From positions 62,001 through 126,000 of the forward strand of contig JACPPA010000009.1 of assembly GCA_016191285.1 (NCBI GenBank): 64,000 nucleotides of DNA. Direction: 5' to 3'. The stretch comes from Gammaproteobacteria bacterium. Its GTDB lineage: Bacteria > Pseudomonadota > Gammaproteobacteria > Ga0077536. This document shows, in pieces, positions 35,343 to 44,966 of this stretch (position 1 is its first letter; the number at the start of each line of letters is the position of its first letter). A model generated the notes under the pieces. The model was not told the origin of the DNA. It saw only the letters and a list, made by a program, of their open reading frames with translations, and did no database searches. A program made the translations under genes and the position numbers.

Positions 35343-37430
35343 ATGACTCCGACTACCGTCTCGTTCCAATACGGTGAACACCAAGTTCGCCTCGAAACCG
35401 GCCGCATTGCAAAGCAGGCGACTGCGGCAGTGCTCGTAAGCATGGGTGAAACGGTCGTGCTGTGCACGGTGGTGGGGGCCAAAAACGCCTCCGCCGAGCG
35501 CGATTTCTTCCCGCTCACGGTCGATTACCAGGAGCGAACTTATGCCGCCGGCAAAATTCCCGGCGGATTCTTCAAGCGCGAAGGCCGGCCGACGGAAAAG
35601 GAAACGCTAACGTCACGCCTAATCGACCGTCCGATTAGACCGTTATTTCCCGAAGGCTTTAAGCACGAAGTTCAAATTATCTGCACGGTGATGTCGCTCG
35701 ATCCGAACGTTGATCCGGATATTCCCGCGTTAATCGGCGCTTCCGCCGCGCTATCGTTGTCGGGAATGCCGTTTCAAGAGCCGATCGGCGCCGCGCGGGT
35801 CGGTTATCGCAATGGCGAATATCTCCTTAACCCGAGCTTCAAAGGCTTGGATGACTCAGCGCTCGATTTAGTCGTTGCCGGGACGTCGACTTCAGTGCTG
35901 ATGGTCGAATCGGAAGCCAAGCAGCTGTCGGAAGAAATTATGCTCGGCGCGGTGGTTTTCGGTCACCAGCAATCGCAAACCGCAATCAAGGCCATCCAAG
36001 AGTTGGTGGCTAAAGTTAAACCGGAGTCATGGAATTGGCGACCCGCGGTCGACAATTCCGAATTGAACACCAGCCTGCGTGAGCGCTTTGGCGCCGCCTT
36101 TACGGAGGCGTACTCGATTACCGACAAAATGGTTCGCCGTGATCGCCTATCCGCATTGCGCGCCGAGGTTCAGGCCGCGTTGGCCGCGCCAGCGGCGTCG
36201 AATTGGACACCGCCACAAATTTCGAACGCGATCGAAGGCCTCGAATACGACACGGTACGTGGCAACGCGTTGGGCGGCAAGCCGCGCATCGATGGCCGCG
36301 GCAAGCAGGACATCCGGCCCATTACTGTCGAAGTCGGATTGTTACCGCGTACGCATGGGTCGGCGTTATTCACTCGTGGTGAAACTCAAGCTGTGGTCGT
36401 GGTTGCGTTAGGCACCGAACGCGATTCGCAGATCATCGACGCCATCGAAGGCGAACACCGCGAACCGTTTATGTTGCATTACAATTTCCCGCCGTTTTCA
36501 GTTGGCGAAATCGGCCGCGTTGGTTCGCCAAAGCGACGCGAAATCGGACACGGTCGGCTAGCCAAGCGCGCGATTCAAGCCGTCATGCCGGACATGACGA
36601 AATTTCCGTACACCGTGCGTGTGGTGTCGGAAATCACCGAATCGAACGGCTCAAGCTCGATGGCGTCGGTGTGTGGTACGAGTCTGTCGATGATGGACGC
36701 TGGCGTTCCCTTGGTCGCCCCCGTCGCGGGGATCGCGATGGGCCTCATCAAAGAAGGTGATCAATACGTCGTGCTCTCCGACATCATGGGTGACGAGGAC
36801 CATCTCGGCGACATGGATTTCAAGGTGGCAGGCACCGCCAATGGTGTTACCGCACTACAAATGGATATCAAGATTAACGGGATCACGCGCGAAATCATGG
36901 AAGTCGCGCTGGCTCAAGCGCAAAAGGGACGCCTGCACATTCTCGAGTGCATGAATAAAGTACTGCGTGAACCGCGCACCGAAATGTCAGAGTACGCGCC
37001 GCGCATCATCACGATCAAGATCGATCCCGATAAAATCCGCGACGTTATCGGTAAAGGCGGCAGCACGATTCGGCAAATCACCGAGGAGACTGGGACGACT
37101 ATCGACATCACCGACGACGGTACCGTCAAAATTGCCTCGGTCGATTTCGCGGCAGGCCAAGAAGCGAAGCGGAGGGTCGAAGCCATTACCGCTGACGTCC
37201 TGGTGGGCGCGATCTACGAAGGCCGCGTGCAAAAACTGATGGACTTTGGCGCTTTCGTCAATATTCTTCCCGGCAAGGACGGACTGGTGCACATTTCGCA
37301 GATTTCGAACGAGCGGGTCGAAAATGTCAGCGACAAATTGCGCGAAGGCGACACCGTTAAAGTCAAAGTCCTGGAAGTGGACAAACAGGGTCGCATCCGT
37401 CTCAGCATGAAAGCGGTCGACGGCACTTAA
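35343..37430 (+). CDS. pnp: Polynucleotide phosphorylase
   Basis: PNPase is a trimeric 3'-5' phosphorolytic exoribonuclease and a degradosome component. Two RNase PH domains ([30 protein letters not shown] and [20 protein letters not shown]), the conserved [10 protein letters not shown]-type and [10 protein letters not shown] motifs, a KH domain ([17 protein letters not shown]) and a C-terminal S1 domain ([24 protein letters not shown]) are present. The 695-residue length is standard. Confidence 0.98.
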   Translation: MTPTTVSFQYGEHQVRLETGRIAKQATAAVLVSMGETVVLCTVVGAKNASAERDFFPLTVDYQERTYAAGKIPGGFFKREGRPTEKETLTSRLIDRPIRPLFPEGFKHEVQIICTVMSLDPNVDPDIPALIGASAALSLSGMPFQEPIGAARVGYRNGEYLLNPSFKGLDDSALDLVVAGTSTSVLMVESEAKQLSEEIMLGAVVFGHQQSQTAIKAIQELVAKVKPESWNWRPAVDNSELNTSLRERFGAAFTEAYSITDKMVRRDRLSALRAEVQAALAAPAASNWTPPQISNAIEGLEYDTVRGNALGGKPRIDGRGKQDIRPITVEVGLLPRTHGSALFTRGETQAVVVVALGTERDSQIIDAIEGEHREPFMLHYNFPPFSVGEIGRVGSPKRREIGHGRLAKRAIQAVMPDMTKFPYTVRVVSEITESNGSSSMASVCGTSLSMMDAGVPLVAPVAGIAMGLIKEGDQYVVLSDIMGDEDHLGDMDFKVAGTANGVTALQMDIKINGITREIMEVALAQAQKGRLHILECMNKVLREPRTEMSEYAPRIITIKIDPDKIRDVIGKGGSTIRQITEETGTTIDITDDGTVKIASVDFAAGQEAKRRVEAITADVLVGAIYEGRVQKLMDFGAFVNILPGKDGLVHISQISNERVENVSDKLREGDTVKVKVLEVDKQGRIRLSMKAVDGT

Positions 37431-37443
37431 GCGCGTTGACGAC

Positions 37444-38037
37444 CTACCGATAACGCGAGCGGTCGATTACGATCGTCCGTGCTTCCGTCACGATGGCGTC
37501 AACCGCGATGTCATGTGCTTCGATTGGAAGCTGATCGACCAGATCCGCTTCCAGGCACAGCCCGAGGCGCAACGTCATCGGGTGTTCGGCAAACCACCGA
37601 TCGTAATACCCCGCGCCATAACCTAATCGATAACCGGTTGCGGTATATGCTAAACCCGGTACGAGGGCGACATCGATGGGCTCCGCGAATGGGTTGGTCG
37701 CTAGCGTCGTGAGGATCCCTAGCGTCCCGGGAATGAGCGCATCCCAACCCGGGAATGACACGGCCACCATTTCCTTGCGCGGCGTTATCCGCGGAATGAG
37801 GACGATTTTTTGCTGGCGCGCGATTTCATCCATTAGCGCGCGCGTCTCGATTTCGTCCGGCAGAGCGATGTAAATGAACAGCGTCCGCGCGCGCTCGACC
37901 ACGGGCTCGGCGCAGACCCTGGCGGCGATACGTTGGTCGTCGTCGCAGTGCGCCGCGCCGCGCCGAGTAGCGCGCTGTGCTTTGAGTGCGACGCGCAGGG
38001 CAACTTTTTGCTGATTAGTAGTCTCCGGTGTCTCCAT
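37444..38037 (-). CDS. fau: 5-formyltetrahydrofolate cyclo-ligase family protein
   Basis: The enzyme converts 5-formyl-THF to 5,10-methenyl-THF with ATP, restoring folate cofactors. The family pattern is visible: LRVALKAQRATR near the start, FIYIALPDEIETRALMDEI, and the C-terminal GYRLGYGAGYYDRWFAEHP with its ATP-binding GYGAGYYD. The 197 residues are normal. It lies on the opposite strand between pnp and rpsP. In E. coli this gene (ygfA) follows the 6S RNA; no 6S RNA was identified here. Confidence 0.92.
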   Translation of the reverse strand: METPETTNQQKVALRVALKAQRATRRGAAHCDDDQRIAARVCAEPVVERARTLFIYIALPDEIETRALMDEIARQQKIVLIPRITPRKEMVAVSFPGWDALIPGTLGILTTLATNPFAEPIDVALVPGLAYTATGYRLGYGAGYYDRWFAEHPMTLRLGLCLEADLVDQLPIEAHDIAVDAIVTEARTIVIDRSRYR

Positions 38038-38074
38038 CGCGCCTCCACGGTGTCTAACAATTCAATCTAAATGC

Positions 38075-38103
38075 TTAATAATGCCGCCGAATACCCGTAC
38101 AAT
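38075..38103 (+). promoter_or_regulatory. Candidate promoter of rpsP-rimM-trmD
   Basis: TTAATA (38075-38080) and TACAAT (38098-38103) are 17 bases apart. The -10 box is one base from consensus. The leader to rpsP would be about 60 bases. Confidence 0.6.
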
Positions 38104-38167
38104 ACGCGACCGTATCGCGCGGACTTAGCCGCGAGCGCCGTAATGTTAGAGAAAGGTTTTATATAGC

Positions 38168-38419
38168 ATGGTTACGATTCGACTTTCACGTGGGGGCGCT
38201 AAAGCGCGCCCGTTCTATCACATCGTGGTGACCGATAGCCGCAATAAGCGGGACGGTCGATTTATCGAGCGCATCGGTTTTTTTAATCCCATCGCGGTTA
38301 AGAACGATGTGCCGTTTCGGATGGCGCGCGATCGCTACGATTATTGGACTGCAACCGGTGCGCAACCGTCGGAACGCGTCTCCAAGCTGGTCAAACAATT
38401 CGCCACCGCGCCGACCTGA
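38168..38419 (+). CDS. rpsP: 30S ribosomal protein S16
   Basis: S16 is a primary 16S rRNA-binding protein. The 83-residue product opens [20 protein letters not shown] and contains [19 protein letters not shown], both diagnostic. GAGAAAGG precedes the ATG. It heads the rpsP-rimM-trmD-rplS group. Confidence 0.98.
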   Translation: MVTIRLSRGGAKARPFYHIVVTDSRNKRDGRFIERIGFFNPIAVKNDVPFRMARDRYDYWTATGAQPSERVSKLVKQFATAPT

Positions 38420-38455
38420 GGCGGACTGAATTAGCGGCGAGCTGCGCATCAGTAG

Positions 38456-39001
38456 ATGAACGGCAACCGCCCAGCGTCCAGGGAATCGACGGTCGAGCAC
38501 ATCGCAGATCCCATCGTCATTGGCCAGGTTTGCGGCTTCTTCGGGACGCATGGCTGGCTGAAAGTTCTATCCTACTCACGTCCGCGACAGCAACTATTTG
38601 AATATCCACGGTGGTGGCTAGGGCGCCCTAACCACTGGCAAGCATTCGTCGTTTCCGCGCATAAAGTTCAGGGTAAGGCGCTGCTGGTTATGCTCGAAGG
38701 GATTGCCGATCGCGAACACGCGTTGGGATTAGTCCGGCATTCGATTGCCGTTCCGCGCAGCGCGTTATCACCTGCCGGCAACGACGAGTATTACTGGGCC
38801 GACATCATTGGTTGCACGGTCAACAATGTCGACGGCGTGCGACTCGGCGTGGTCAGGCGTTTATATGATTCCAGTAGTCACGATACGCTGGTGGTCCGTG
38901 GTGAACGGGAATACTTAATCCCGTTTGTACGCAAGGTCTACATCCTAAAAGTCGACGTCCCCGCCAAGCGCCTGGTCGTCGATTGGCATCCCGACGATTA
39001 A
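38456..39001 (+). CDS. rimM: Ribosome maturation factor RimM
   Basis: RimM binds S19 and assists 30S head assembly. The N-terminal barrel (IADPIVIGQVCGFFGTHGWLKVLSYSRP) and a C-terminal PRC barrel (YYWADIIGCTVNNVDGVRLGVVRRLYDSSSHDTLVV and LIPFVRKVYILKVDVPAKRLVVDW) are clear. The 181-residue length is normal. Its stop codon is immediately followed by the trmD ATG. Confidence 0.96.
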   Translation: MNGNRPASRESTVEHIADPIVIGQVCGFFGTHGWLKVLSYSRPRQQLFEYPRWWLGRPNHWQAFVVSAHKVQGKALLVMLEGIADREHALGLVRHSIAVPRSALSPAGNDEYYWADIIGCTVNNVDGVRLGVVRRLYDSSSHDTLVVRGEREYLIPFVRKVYILKVDVPAKRLVVDWHPDD

Positions 39002-39763
39002 ATGGCGTTGCGTTTTAGCGTCATCACTATTTTCCCCGAGCTTGTTGCGGCGTTTATGGCTTGCGGCATCGTCCGCAAGGCGTGCGCGGACGGCTTGGCA
39101 AATATCACCACGTTTAATCCACGCGATTTCACCGCTGATGCTCGGCGCACGGTCGACGATGTGTCGTACGGGGGAGGCCCCGGCATGGTGATGAAAGTCG
39201 CACCGTTACGCGCGGCGGTGCATGCCGCCAAAAAAACCATTGGACCTGGCCACGTGGTGTATTTATCCCCACAGGGGCAACGCCTGCGGCAACGCGATTT
39301 ATCAGCGCTACTCGAACACCAGCATCTCATCCTTATGGCCGGTCGTTACGAAGGTGTCGACGAGCGCGTCCTTGAGTGCGATGTTGATGCCGAGTGGTCG
39401 ATTGGCGATTACGTTTTATCAGGCGGCGAACTGCCGGCGCTGGTGTTAATGGACGCTATGATCCGTTTGATTCCTGGGGCACTCGGTGACGCCGCGTCGG
39501 CGATCAACGAATCGTTCGCCGGCGGGTTATTGGATTACCCGCACTACACCCGCCCCGAGGTTATAGACGGTCAGCAAGTACCGCCCGTCCTCTTGAGCGG
39601 TAATCACCAACAGATCGCCGAGTGGCGTCAGCGCCAAGCTGTCACGCGGACCTTGGAGCGGCGCCCCGACCTGCTTGAAGAAGCGGCCGTGGATTCCAAA
39701 GTCCAGGCGCTCACGCGACAAATTCGCGCAGAGCTAGACAAAAAAACCGAGGAGGAGGGTTAA
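39002..39763 (+). CDS. trmD: tRNA (guanine(37)-N1)-methyltransferase
   Basis: TrmD methylates G37 next to the anticodon and prevents frameshifting. The trefoil-knot SPOUT signature is present: DDVSYGGGPGMVMK, LMAGRYEGVDERVLE and the knot motif WSIGDYVLSGGELPALVLMDA. The length of 253 residues is normal. The gene begins at the base after the rimM stop. Confidence 0.97.
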   Translation: MALRFSVITIFPELVAAFMACGIVRKACADGLANITTFNPRDFTADARRTVDDVSYGGGPGMVMKVAPLRAAVHAAKKTIGPGHVVYLSPQGQRLRQRDLSALLEHQHLILMAGRYEGVDERVLECDVDAEWSIGDYVLSGGELPALVLMDAMIRLIPGALGDAASAINESFAGGLLDYPHYTRPEVIDGQQVPPVLLSGNHQQIAEWRQRQAVTRTLERRPDLLEEAAVDSKVQALTRQIRAELDKKTEEEG

Positions 39764-39788
39764 TTCAAGCGTGGTAATAGGCTAGAAT
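39760..39788 (+). promoter_or_regulatory. Candidate internal promoter of rplS
   Basis: TTAATT (39760-39765) and TAGAAT (39783-39788) are 17 bases apart and would start transcription about 30 bases before rplS. This would allow L19 to be made independently of trmD. Confidence 0.5.
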
Positions 39789-39825
39789 CCGCTGCTCTTT
39801 ACGTACATGTCTGCCGGAGTGCTTC

Positions 39826-40191
39826 ATGACCGACCTTATCGCCCGACTGGAATCCAAAATCATGGAGCGCAAATTGCCCGAATTCGCGCCCGGCGACACT
39901 ATTGTCGTCCAGGTTAAGGTGGTTGAAGGAACTCGCGAGCGCTTGCAAGCATTCGAAGGCGTGGTGATCGCCAAACGTAACCGCGGCGCCAATTCGTCTT
40001 TCACGGTGCGTAAGATTTCACACGGCGAAGGCGTGGAGCGGGTATTCCCAGCGTATAGCCCGCTCATCGCGGACGTAACGGTTAAGCGCAAGGGCGCGGT
40101 GCGCCGCGCGAAGCTTTACTACATGCGCGATCGCAAGGGCAAGTCGGCTCGAATTAAAGAGAAAATTGTCTCCAATAAGAACGACGCGTAA
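39826..40191 (+). CDS. rplS: 50S ribosomal protein L19
   Basis: L19 lies at the 30S-50S interface. The 121-residue protein has the family sequence [46 protein letters not shown] and [38 protein letters not shown]. It is the last gene of the rpsP group. Confidence 0.98.
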   Translation: MTDLIARLESKIMERKLPEFAPGDTIVVQVKVVEGTRERLQAFEGVVIAKRNRGANSSFTVRKISHGEGVERVFPAYSPLIADVTVKRKGAVRRAKLYYMRDRKGKSARIKEKIVSNKNDA

Positions 40192-40293
40192 CGCTTTCAG
40201 CGCCTGGTCACGCCGCTTCGACTCGGTCGCACACGCGAACAGGAGCTGCGGCTAGGCGACCAATGTACTCGTCGCCCGCCCGAGTCTCCTCTG

Positions 40294-40584
40294 TCACGCC
40301 GGTCGCGGCGTAAAGCGCGCGGCTAAATACGCGATTATATCTGCCGATTCGTACAGCCATTCCACGCGTTGATCCGGGTGCTGAATTCGCAGACACGGGA
40401 CCTGTGTTTTGCCGCCGCCGCTCGCGAGTTCCTGTCGAAAATGCAGGTCGTGGTCGATATCCCGAAACGCTAACTCCACGTGCATCTCGGCCAATGCCTG
40501 CCGCACTCGACCGCAGAACCAGCACGTTTCGGACTGATAGAGAACCAAATCAGAAACCGACGAATCAGAATTTATTGCGCTCAT
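40294..40584 (-). CDS. Glutaredoxin/GST N-terminal-like thiol protein
   Basis: A 96-residue thioredoxin-fold protein with the dithiol motif CWFC (LVLYQSETCWFCGRVRQALAEM) and a cis-Pro region (GGGKTQVPCLRIQHPDQRVEWLYESADIIAYLAARF). The pattern matches glutaredoxin-like or GST N-terminal-domain proteins that use glutathione. The start is placed at the Met of MSAINSD; an in-frame ATG at 40662, at the xerD start, is unlikely. It diverges from xerD across about 77 bases. Confidence 0.82.
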   Translation of the reverse strand: MSAINSDSSVSDLVLYQSETCWFCGRVRQALAEMHVELAFRDIDHDLHFRQELASGGGKTQVPCLRIQHPDQRVEWLYESADIIAYLAARFTPRPA

Positions 40585-40661
40585 AGACAATCCTGCCGTT
40601 GAAGGGTCACGATTAAGGCTAACGTCCTTGATAAGCGACGATAAGCCATTTACGGTTCTCA

Positions 40662-41564
40662 ATGAAACCCCCCGCCGAACCGACTCGCGATGGGCGCGTC
40701 ACGCGTTTTTTGGACAATCTATGGTCCGAGCACGGCTTAAGCGACAACACGCTCGCCGCCTACCGCAGCGATTTGCGCGCGCTTGAGCGCTTCCTGGCGC
40801 AACGTGGCGTGGGCTTGCTGCAAACCGGTGAAGCTGATCTCTATTCTTATCTTGCCGCCACGAGTCAACAATCTACGCGCACGGCGGCGCGGCGCTTATC
40901 CAGCGCGCGGCGATTTTTTCGCTACCTATTACGTGAACGGCAAATTCAGATCGATCCAACTCTGCGAGTGGCTGGGCCTCGCGCCGGGCGGGCGTTGCCG
41001 AAATCCCTGAGCGAGCGCGATGTCGAAGCATTACTCGCGGCGCCGAATCCCGATACGCCGTTCGGACTGCGCGATCGCGCGATGCTGGAACTGCTGTACG
41101 CGACGGGGCTGCGCGTCTCCGAACTCGTCGGCATTCGACTCAACCAATTGAATCTCGCGCAAGGCATCGTCCGGGTGGTCGGCAAAGGTAATAAGGAACG
41201 ACTAGTCCCAATTGGCGACGAAGCGCTCGATTGGTTAGAACGGTTCAATAAGCAGGGCCGGGCGGCGATTCTCGGCAGCAAGCTTATCGATGTATTGTTC
41301 CCGACCCCGCGTGGAAGTGGCATGACGCGACAGGCGTTTTGGCATTTGATTAAACGCTACGCGCTACGCGCCGGGATTGATGTCCCACTATCGCCGCATA
41401 CACTGCGTCATGCCTTTGCCACGCATTTATTAAATCACGGCGCCGATTTACGCGTGGTCCAAATGTTGCTTGGCCATAGCGATATCTCAACTACCCAGAT
41501 TTATACCCATGTAGCTCGTGAGCGTTTGAAACAACTGCATGCAGATCACCATCCACGAGGGTAG
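40662..41564 (+). CDS. xerD: Site-specific tyrosine recombinase XerD
   Basis: XerD works with XerC at dif to resolve chromosome dimers at the septum. An N-terminal SAM-like DNA-binding domain (FLDNLWSEHGLSDNTLAAYRSDLRALERFL) precedes the catalytic domain. The active-site set is visible: Arg in ATGLRVSEL, Lys in VVGKGNKERLVP, HTLRHAFATHLL, GHSDISTTQIYTHV (His and Tyr). The 300-residue length is standard. Confidence 0.95.
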   Translation: MKPPAEPTRDGRVTRFLDNLWSEHGLSDNTLAAYRSDLRALERFLAQRGVGLLQTGEADLYSYLAATSQQSTRTAARRLSSARRFFRYLLRERQIQIDPTLRVAGPRAGRALPKSLSERDVEALLAAPNPDTPFGLRDRAMLELLYATGLRVSELVGIRLNQLNLAQGIVRVVGKGNKERLVPIGDEALDWLERFNKQGRAAILGSKLIDVLFPTPRGSGMTRQAFWHLIKRYALRAGIDVPLSPHTLRHAFATHLLNHGADLRVVQMLLGHSDISTTQIYTHVARERLKQLHADHHPRG

Positions 41565-41582
41565 GGTTTCGCACCGGTGAAG

Positions 41583-43367
41583 CTAGTGATTGGCGGCTGG
41601 CACAACTCCAAAGACCTCGACGAAGTTGGTTTTTTCGGCGGCAATTTTATGTGCGCCAGCCAGGCGCAACGGTTGCATACCGTGCGCCAACGCGGCGCGG
41701 CGTAATTCCTGGGTATGCATCCCGGGCCGAATCAGCGCGCTGATCGCATCGGATACTGTCAGAATTTCATAAATACCTTCGCGCCCGCGGAACCCTGTGT
41801 TGCGACATTCGTCGCAACCCGTGGCGCTCGCCATGCGCGTTGGCATGCGGACCTTATGCGGTTCGATGAGCGACTGCCAAGCGCTCGCATCCATCGGCAC
41901 TGGGATCTTACAGTGTGGGCACAGCGTGCGGATTAAGCGCTGGGCTACCACGCCCAACAGGGTCGCGCCGATCAAATAGGGTTCAACGCCAAGATCCATT
42001 AAGCGGGTGACTGACGACGGTGCGTCGTTGGTATGCAACGTCGACAGCACCAAATGTCCGGTCAACGCGGCTTGGATCGCGACTTCGGAGGTTTCGCGGT
42101 CCCGTACCTCGCCGATCATGATCACATCGGGATCTTGGCGGAGCAACGTCCGCACGCCACCCGCGAAGCCAAGATCGATCGCCGGTTGGACTTGCATTTG
42201 ATTGAACGTGGGCTCGACCATTTCGATGGGATCTTCGATCGTGCAAACATTAATTTCCGGCCGCGCCAGCTGTCGAAGCGCCGAGTAAAGCGTGGTCGTT
42301 TTTCCAGAACCGGTTGGCCCGGTGACCAGCACGACGCCGTGCGGATGTTTGACAATGCTGTTCCAAGCCGCGAGATCGTGTTCGGTAAAGCCCAGCGCGG
42401 CAAATGGCTGCTCGAGTTTTTCGGGATCGAAAATTCGCATCACCAATTTTTCGCCAAAGGCGGTCGGCATCGTCGACAAGCGGAGTTCTACTTCCTTGCC
42501 GAGCGGCGTTTTGGTTTTTAAGCGGCCGTCCTGCGGACGCCGTTTATCCGCCACGTCCATGCGACCGAGCGATTTTATCCGACTGACAATAGCGCCGATG
42601 ACCGGCGTTGCCATCTGATTCACCAAGTGCAGGACGCCGTCGATCCGGAAGCGAATGTTGCTTTGGTCGCGGCGCGGCTCGATGTGAATATCGCTCGCGC
42701 GTTGCTCGAACGCGTACTGTAACAACCAATCCACCAGATGTACGATGTGTCGATCATTGGCATCGGGCTCTCCCATCTGCCCGAGCTGCGTCAACTGTTC
42801 GAAGTTATCGACGATATTCGAGCGCTCGGCGGCTTTGCTGGTGGTGGCGCGGACGATCGAGCGACTCACTCCGTAGAATTCCTTGAGATAGCGCTCAACG
42901 TCGATTGGATTGGCAAGGACTCGCTTTATTTTGCGCTTTACGATGGGCGCAATCTCGGTTTCCCATTCTTGAACATTGGGCTCGCTCGAGGCGATGGTCA
43001 CGCAGGTGTCGTTCACTTCGACCGGCAAAAAACCGAAGCGGGTGGCGTAGGCTTGCGACACCAAGCTGGTTACCGCTTCGACATCAATTTTTAACGGGTC
43101 GATTCGAAAATACGTGAGGCTGCTAGCTTCCGCGATCAAGCGGGTGATCGCTTCGAGCGTGAGGGGATAAGGCGGCGACGTGTCGCTCTGGATCGCCTGC
43201 GTGGAGAGCTGGACGAACGGATGCCGCTCGTCATTGGGCCGCGCTACATTTTTGATGCGTTGAACGGTCTTTGCCGTTAGCACGCCTTTTTGGCGGAGCA
43301 ATTTAAGGGTCTCGTCGAAGGTTAATCGATGATCGGTGGAGGTTGTGTTTAAAGCGTCGCGCGCCAC
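41583..43367 (-). CDS. GspE/PilB-type secretion ATPase
   Basis: An N-terminal MshEN-like domain (ITRLIAEASSLTYFRIDPLKIDVEAVTSLVSQAYATRFGFLPVEV), known in relatives to bind cyclic di-GMP, precedes the ATPase. Walker A is GPTGSGKTTTLYSAL, the Asp box DPIEMVEPTFNQMQ, Walker B LLRQDPDVIMIGEVRDRET, and a zinc-type CPHC...CDEC cluster is present. The family powers type II secretion or type IV pilus assembly. No pilin, PilC or secretin gene is adjacent. The GTG at 43367, thirteen bases after the kinase stop, is my choice; an ATG at 43445 would overlap the kinase end by 65 bases. Confidence 0.88.
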   Translation of the reverse strand: MARDALNTTSTDHRLTFDETLKLLRQKGVLTAKTVQRIKNVARPNDERHPFVQLSTQAIQSDTSPPYPLTLEAITRLIAEASSLTYFRIDPLKIDVEAVTSLVSQAYATRFGFLPVEVNDTCVTIASSEPNVQEWETEIAPIVKRKIKRVLANPIDVERYLKEFYGVSRSIVRATTSKAAERSNIVDNFEQLTQLGQMGEPDANDRHIVHLVDWLLQYAFEQRASDIHIEPRRDQSNIRFRIDGVLHLVNQMATPVIGAIVSRIKSLGRMDVADKRRPQDGRLKTKTPLGKEVELRLSTMPTAFGEKLVMRIFDPEKLEQPFAALGFTEHDLAAWNSIVKHPHGVVLVTGPTGSGKTTTLYSALRQLARPEINVCTIEDPIEMVEPTFNQMQVQPAIDLGFAGGVRTLLRQDPDVIMIGEVRDRETSEVAIQAALTGHLVLSTLHTNDAPSSVTRLMDLGVEPYLIGATLLGVVAQRLIRTLCPHCKIPVPMDASAWQSLIEPHKVRMPTRMASATGCDECRNTGFRGREGIYEILTVSDAISALIRPGMHTQELRRAALAHGMQPLRLAGAHKIAAEKTNFVEVFGVVPAANH

Positions 43368-43380
43368 GTTAAGGTCCGAA

Positions 43381-44709
43381 TCAACTGCCAGGCGCGATCG
43401 ACAAAATCGGTTCCAGCGCGGCGAGCTGCTCGGTCGCGAGTTCAAGACGTTCGATCAGCGCCGTGAGGAAATTGCGTTGGAAACGCAGTTGGCAATTCAT
43501 CGACGTGCGATCGATCACCGACCCGCGAACTTTTATAACCGTCGTCGCCGTATGAGTCTTGATTGACGCGGAGCGGTTGCGCCCCGACATCAAGGCCATC
43601 TCGCCAAAGCAATCTCCACCGTGGAGATGCACGATTTCGCGCTCGCCTTTGATAACGGCCACCACGCCGTCAACGATGACGTAGAACGACGGCTCATAGT
43701 TGCCTTCATGGAAGATTTCCTGGCCAGCGCCGAGTTCGATCCACTCCGCCGCGTTGACTACCTCCCATAACTCGATCTCCTGAAAATCGGCGAAAAACCG
43801 CAGCCCGCGGATACGCGCAAACTTTTCCCGCGGTCCAATATGTTCCGGATCGCGACGTAAGAAGTCATAGACCAAGGCAATATCGCCCGCCAAATCCGCG
43901 CCCGACTTGTAACGATAGTACGGCGCCTTGGCCAACGCTTTGTCGATAATGCGCTGAAAGACTTCCGGAATGTCGGCGCGATACTCGGTTAGCGGCAAGG
44001 GTTTGCCGGTAACGATACGGTGTTTGATCGCCTCGAGGTTGTCGGCTTCAAACGGATGTTTACCCGTGAGGAGTTCATAGGCGACGATGCCTATCGAGAA
44101 TAAATCAGACTGACCATTTAAGGGTTCGCTCTGAATCTGTTCGGGCGACATGTACAACGCCGAGCCCGCTTGCTCGCGCGCGAGGTCGGGTTGTGTTGAC
44201 GGTGTAATCGCAACGCCAAAATCGGAAAGTTTTACCTCCTTCGCGAGTGTTAGCAGCATATTGCGGGGCTTGATATCGCGATGGATGACACCCTTGCGAT
44301 GGGCGTAGTCGAGCGCGAGCGCGCTCTGGTAGAGAACGTTGGTGACATCCTCCACTGGTAACAGGTTCGCGGCGTTCGTGAAGTTGTCTAGCGTTTGGCA
44401 GTCGGGGACATATTCCATCACGATGTAATGCACGTCCTCGTCCACGCCCGCGTCGAAAATCGCCGTGATATTCGGGTGCCGTAACATGCCGGCCGTCTGC
44501 GCCTCGTTAAAAAATAATCGCTTGAATAAATCCTGGTCGCCATCGTCGACTATCTGTTGGGGCTGAGCGACTTTGATCGCGACGAAGCGATCGATAAACG
44601 GATCCTTGGCGAGGTAGACGATAGACATATTGCCTTCGCCTAATTTGCGAATGATTTGGTATTTACCGAGCGCTCGATCTTCCAAGGCAGAGGGGTTCGG
44701 CTTGCTCAT
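43381..44709 (-). CDS. Ser/Thr protein kinase with C-terminal cyclic-nucleotide-binding domain
   Basis: Residues 17-280 form a Hanks-type kinase: glycine loop KLGEGNMSIVYLA, catalytic Lys in VAIKVA, catalytic loop HRDIKPRNMLL, DFG and activation segment GSALYMSPEQ. Residues about 310-430 form a cNMP-binding domain (GQEIFHEGNYEPSFYVIVDGVVAVIKGEREIVHLHGGDCFGEMALMSGRNRSASI) with the phosphate-binding GEMALMSGRNRSA. There is no membrane span. It lies immediately upstream of the secretion ATPase, on the same strand, so the kinase probably regulates that ATPase or the machine it drives. That link is inferred from position. Confidence 0.9.
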   Translation of the reverse strand: MSKPNPSALEDRALGKYQIIRKLGEGNMSIVYLAKDPFIDRFVAIKVAQPQQIVDDGDQDLFKRLFFNEAQTAGMLRHPNITAIFDAGVDEDVHYIVMEYVPDCQTLDNFTNAANLLPVEDVTNVLYQSALALDYAHRKGVIHRDIKPRNMLLTLAKEVKLSDFGVAITPSTQPDLAREQAGSALYMSPEQIQSEPLNGQSDLFSIGIVAYELLTGKHPFEADNLEAIKHRIVTGKPLPLTEYRADIPEVFQRIIDKALAKAPYYRYKSGADLAGDIALVYDFLRRDPEHIGPREKFARIRGLRFFADFQEIELWEVVNAAEWIELGAGQEIFHEGNYEPSFYVIVDGVVAVIKGEREIVHLHGGDCFGEMALMSGRNRSASIKTHTATTVIKVRGSVIDRTSMNCQLRFQRNFLTALIERLELATEQLAALEPILSIAPGS

Positions 44710-44966
44710 AATTAGGTGTGACGTGAGACTAGAAGGGGTCGCGGACGCCGGCCTGGGTACGTGAGCGTCAATAGTAGGCGATTCGGTGGGTCATCACTAT
44801 CGTCTGCCTGGCATGCGGCCGAGGCCACGCGCTAGGGAACGTCGCGCCGGTTTGGTGGTCACACGAAGAAAGCGCGATGTTGTTGGCCTTAAGTTCTAGC
44901 TCGAACCGTCGATTCCCCCTACAATCCGGGCGCCCCGCGCGGGCGAACTCAATCTTGGAGGCGTGC

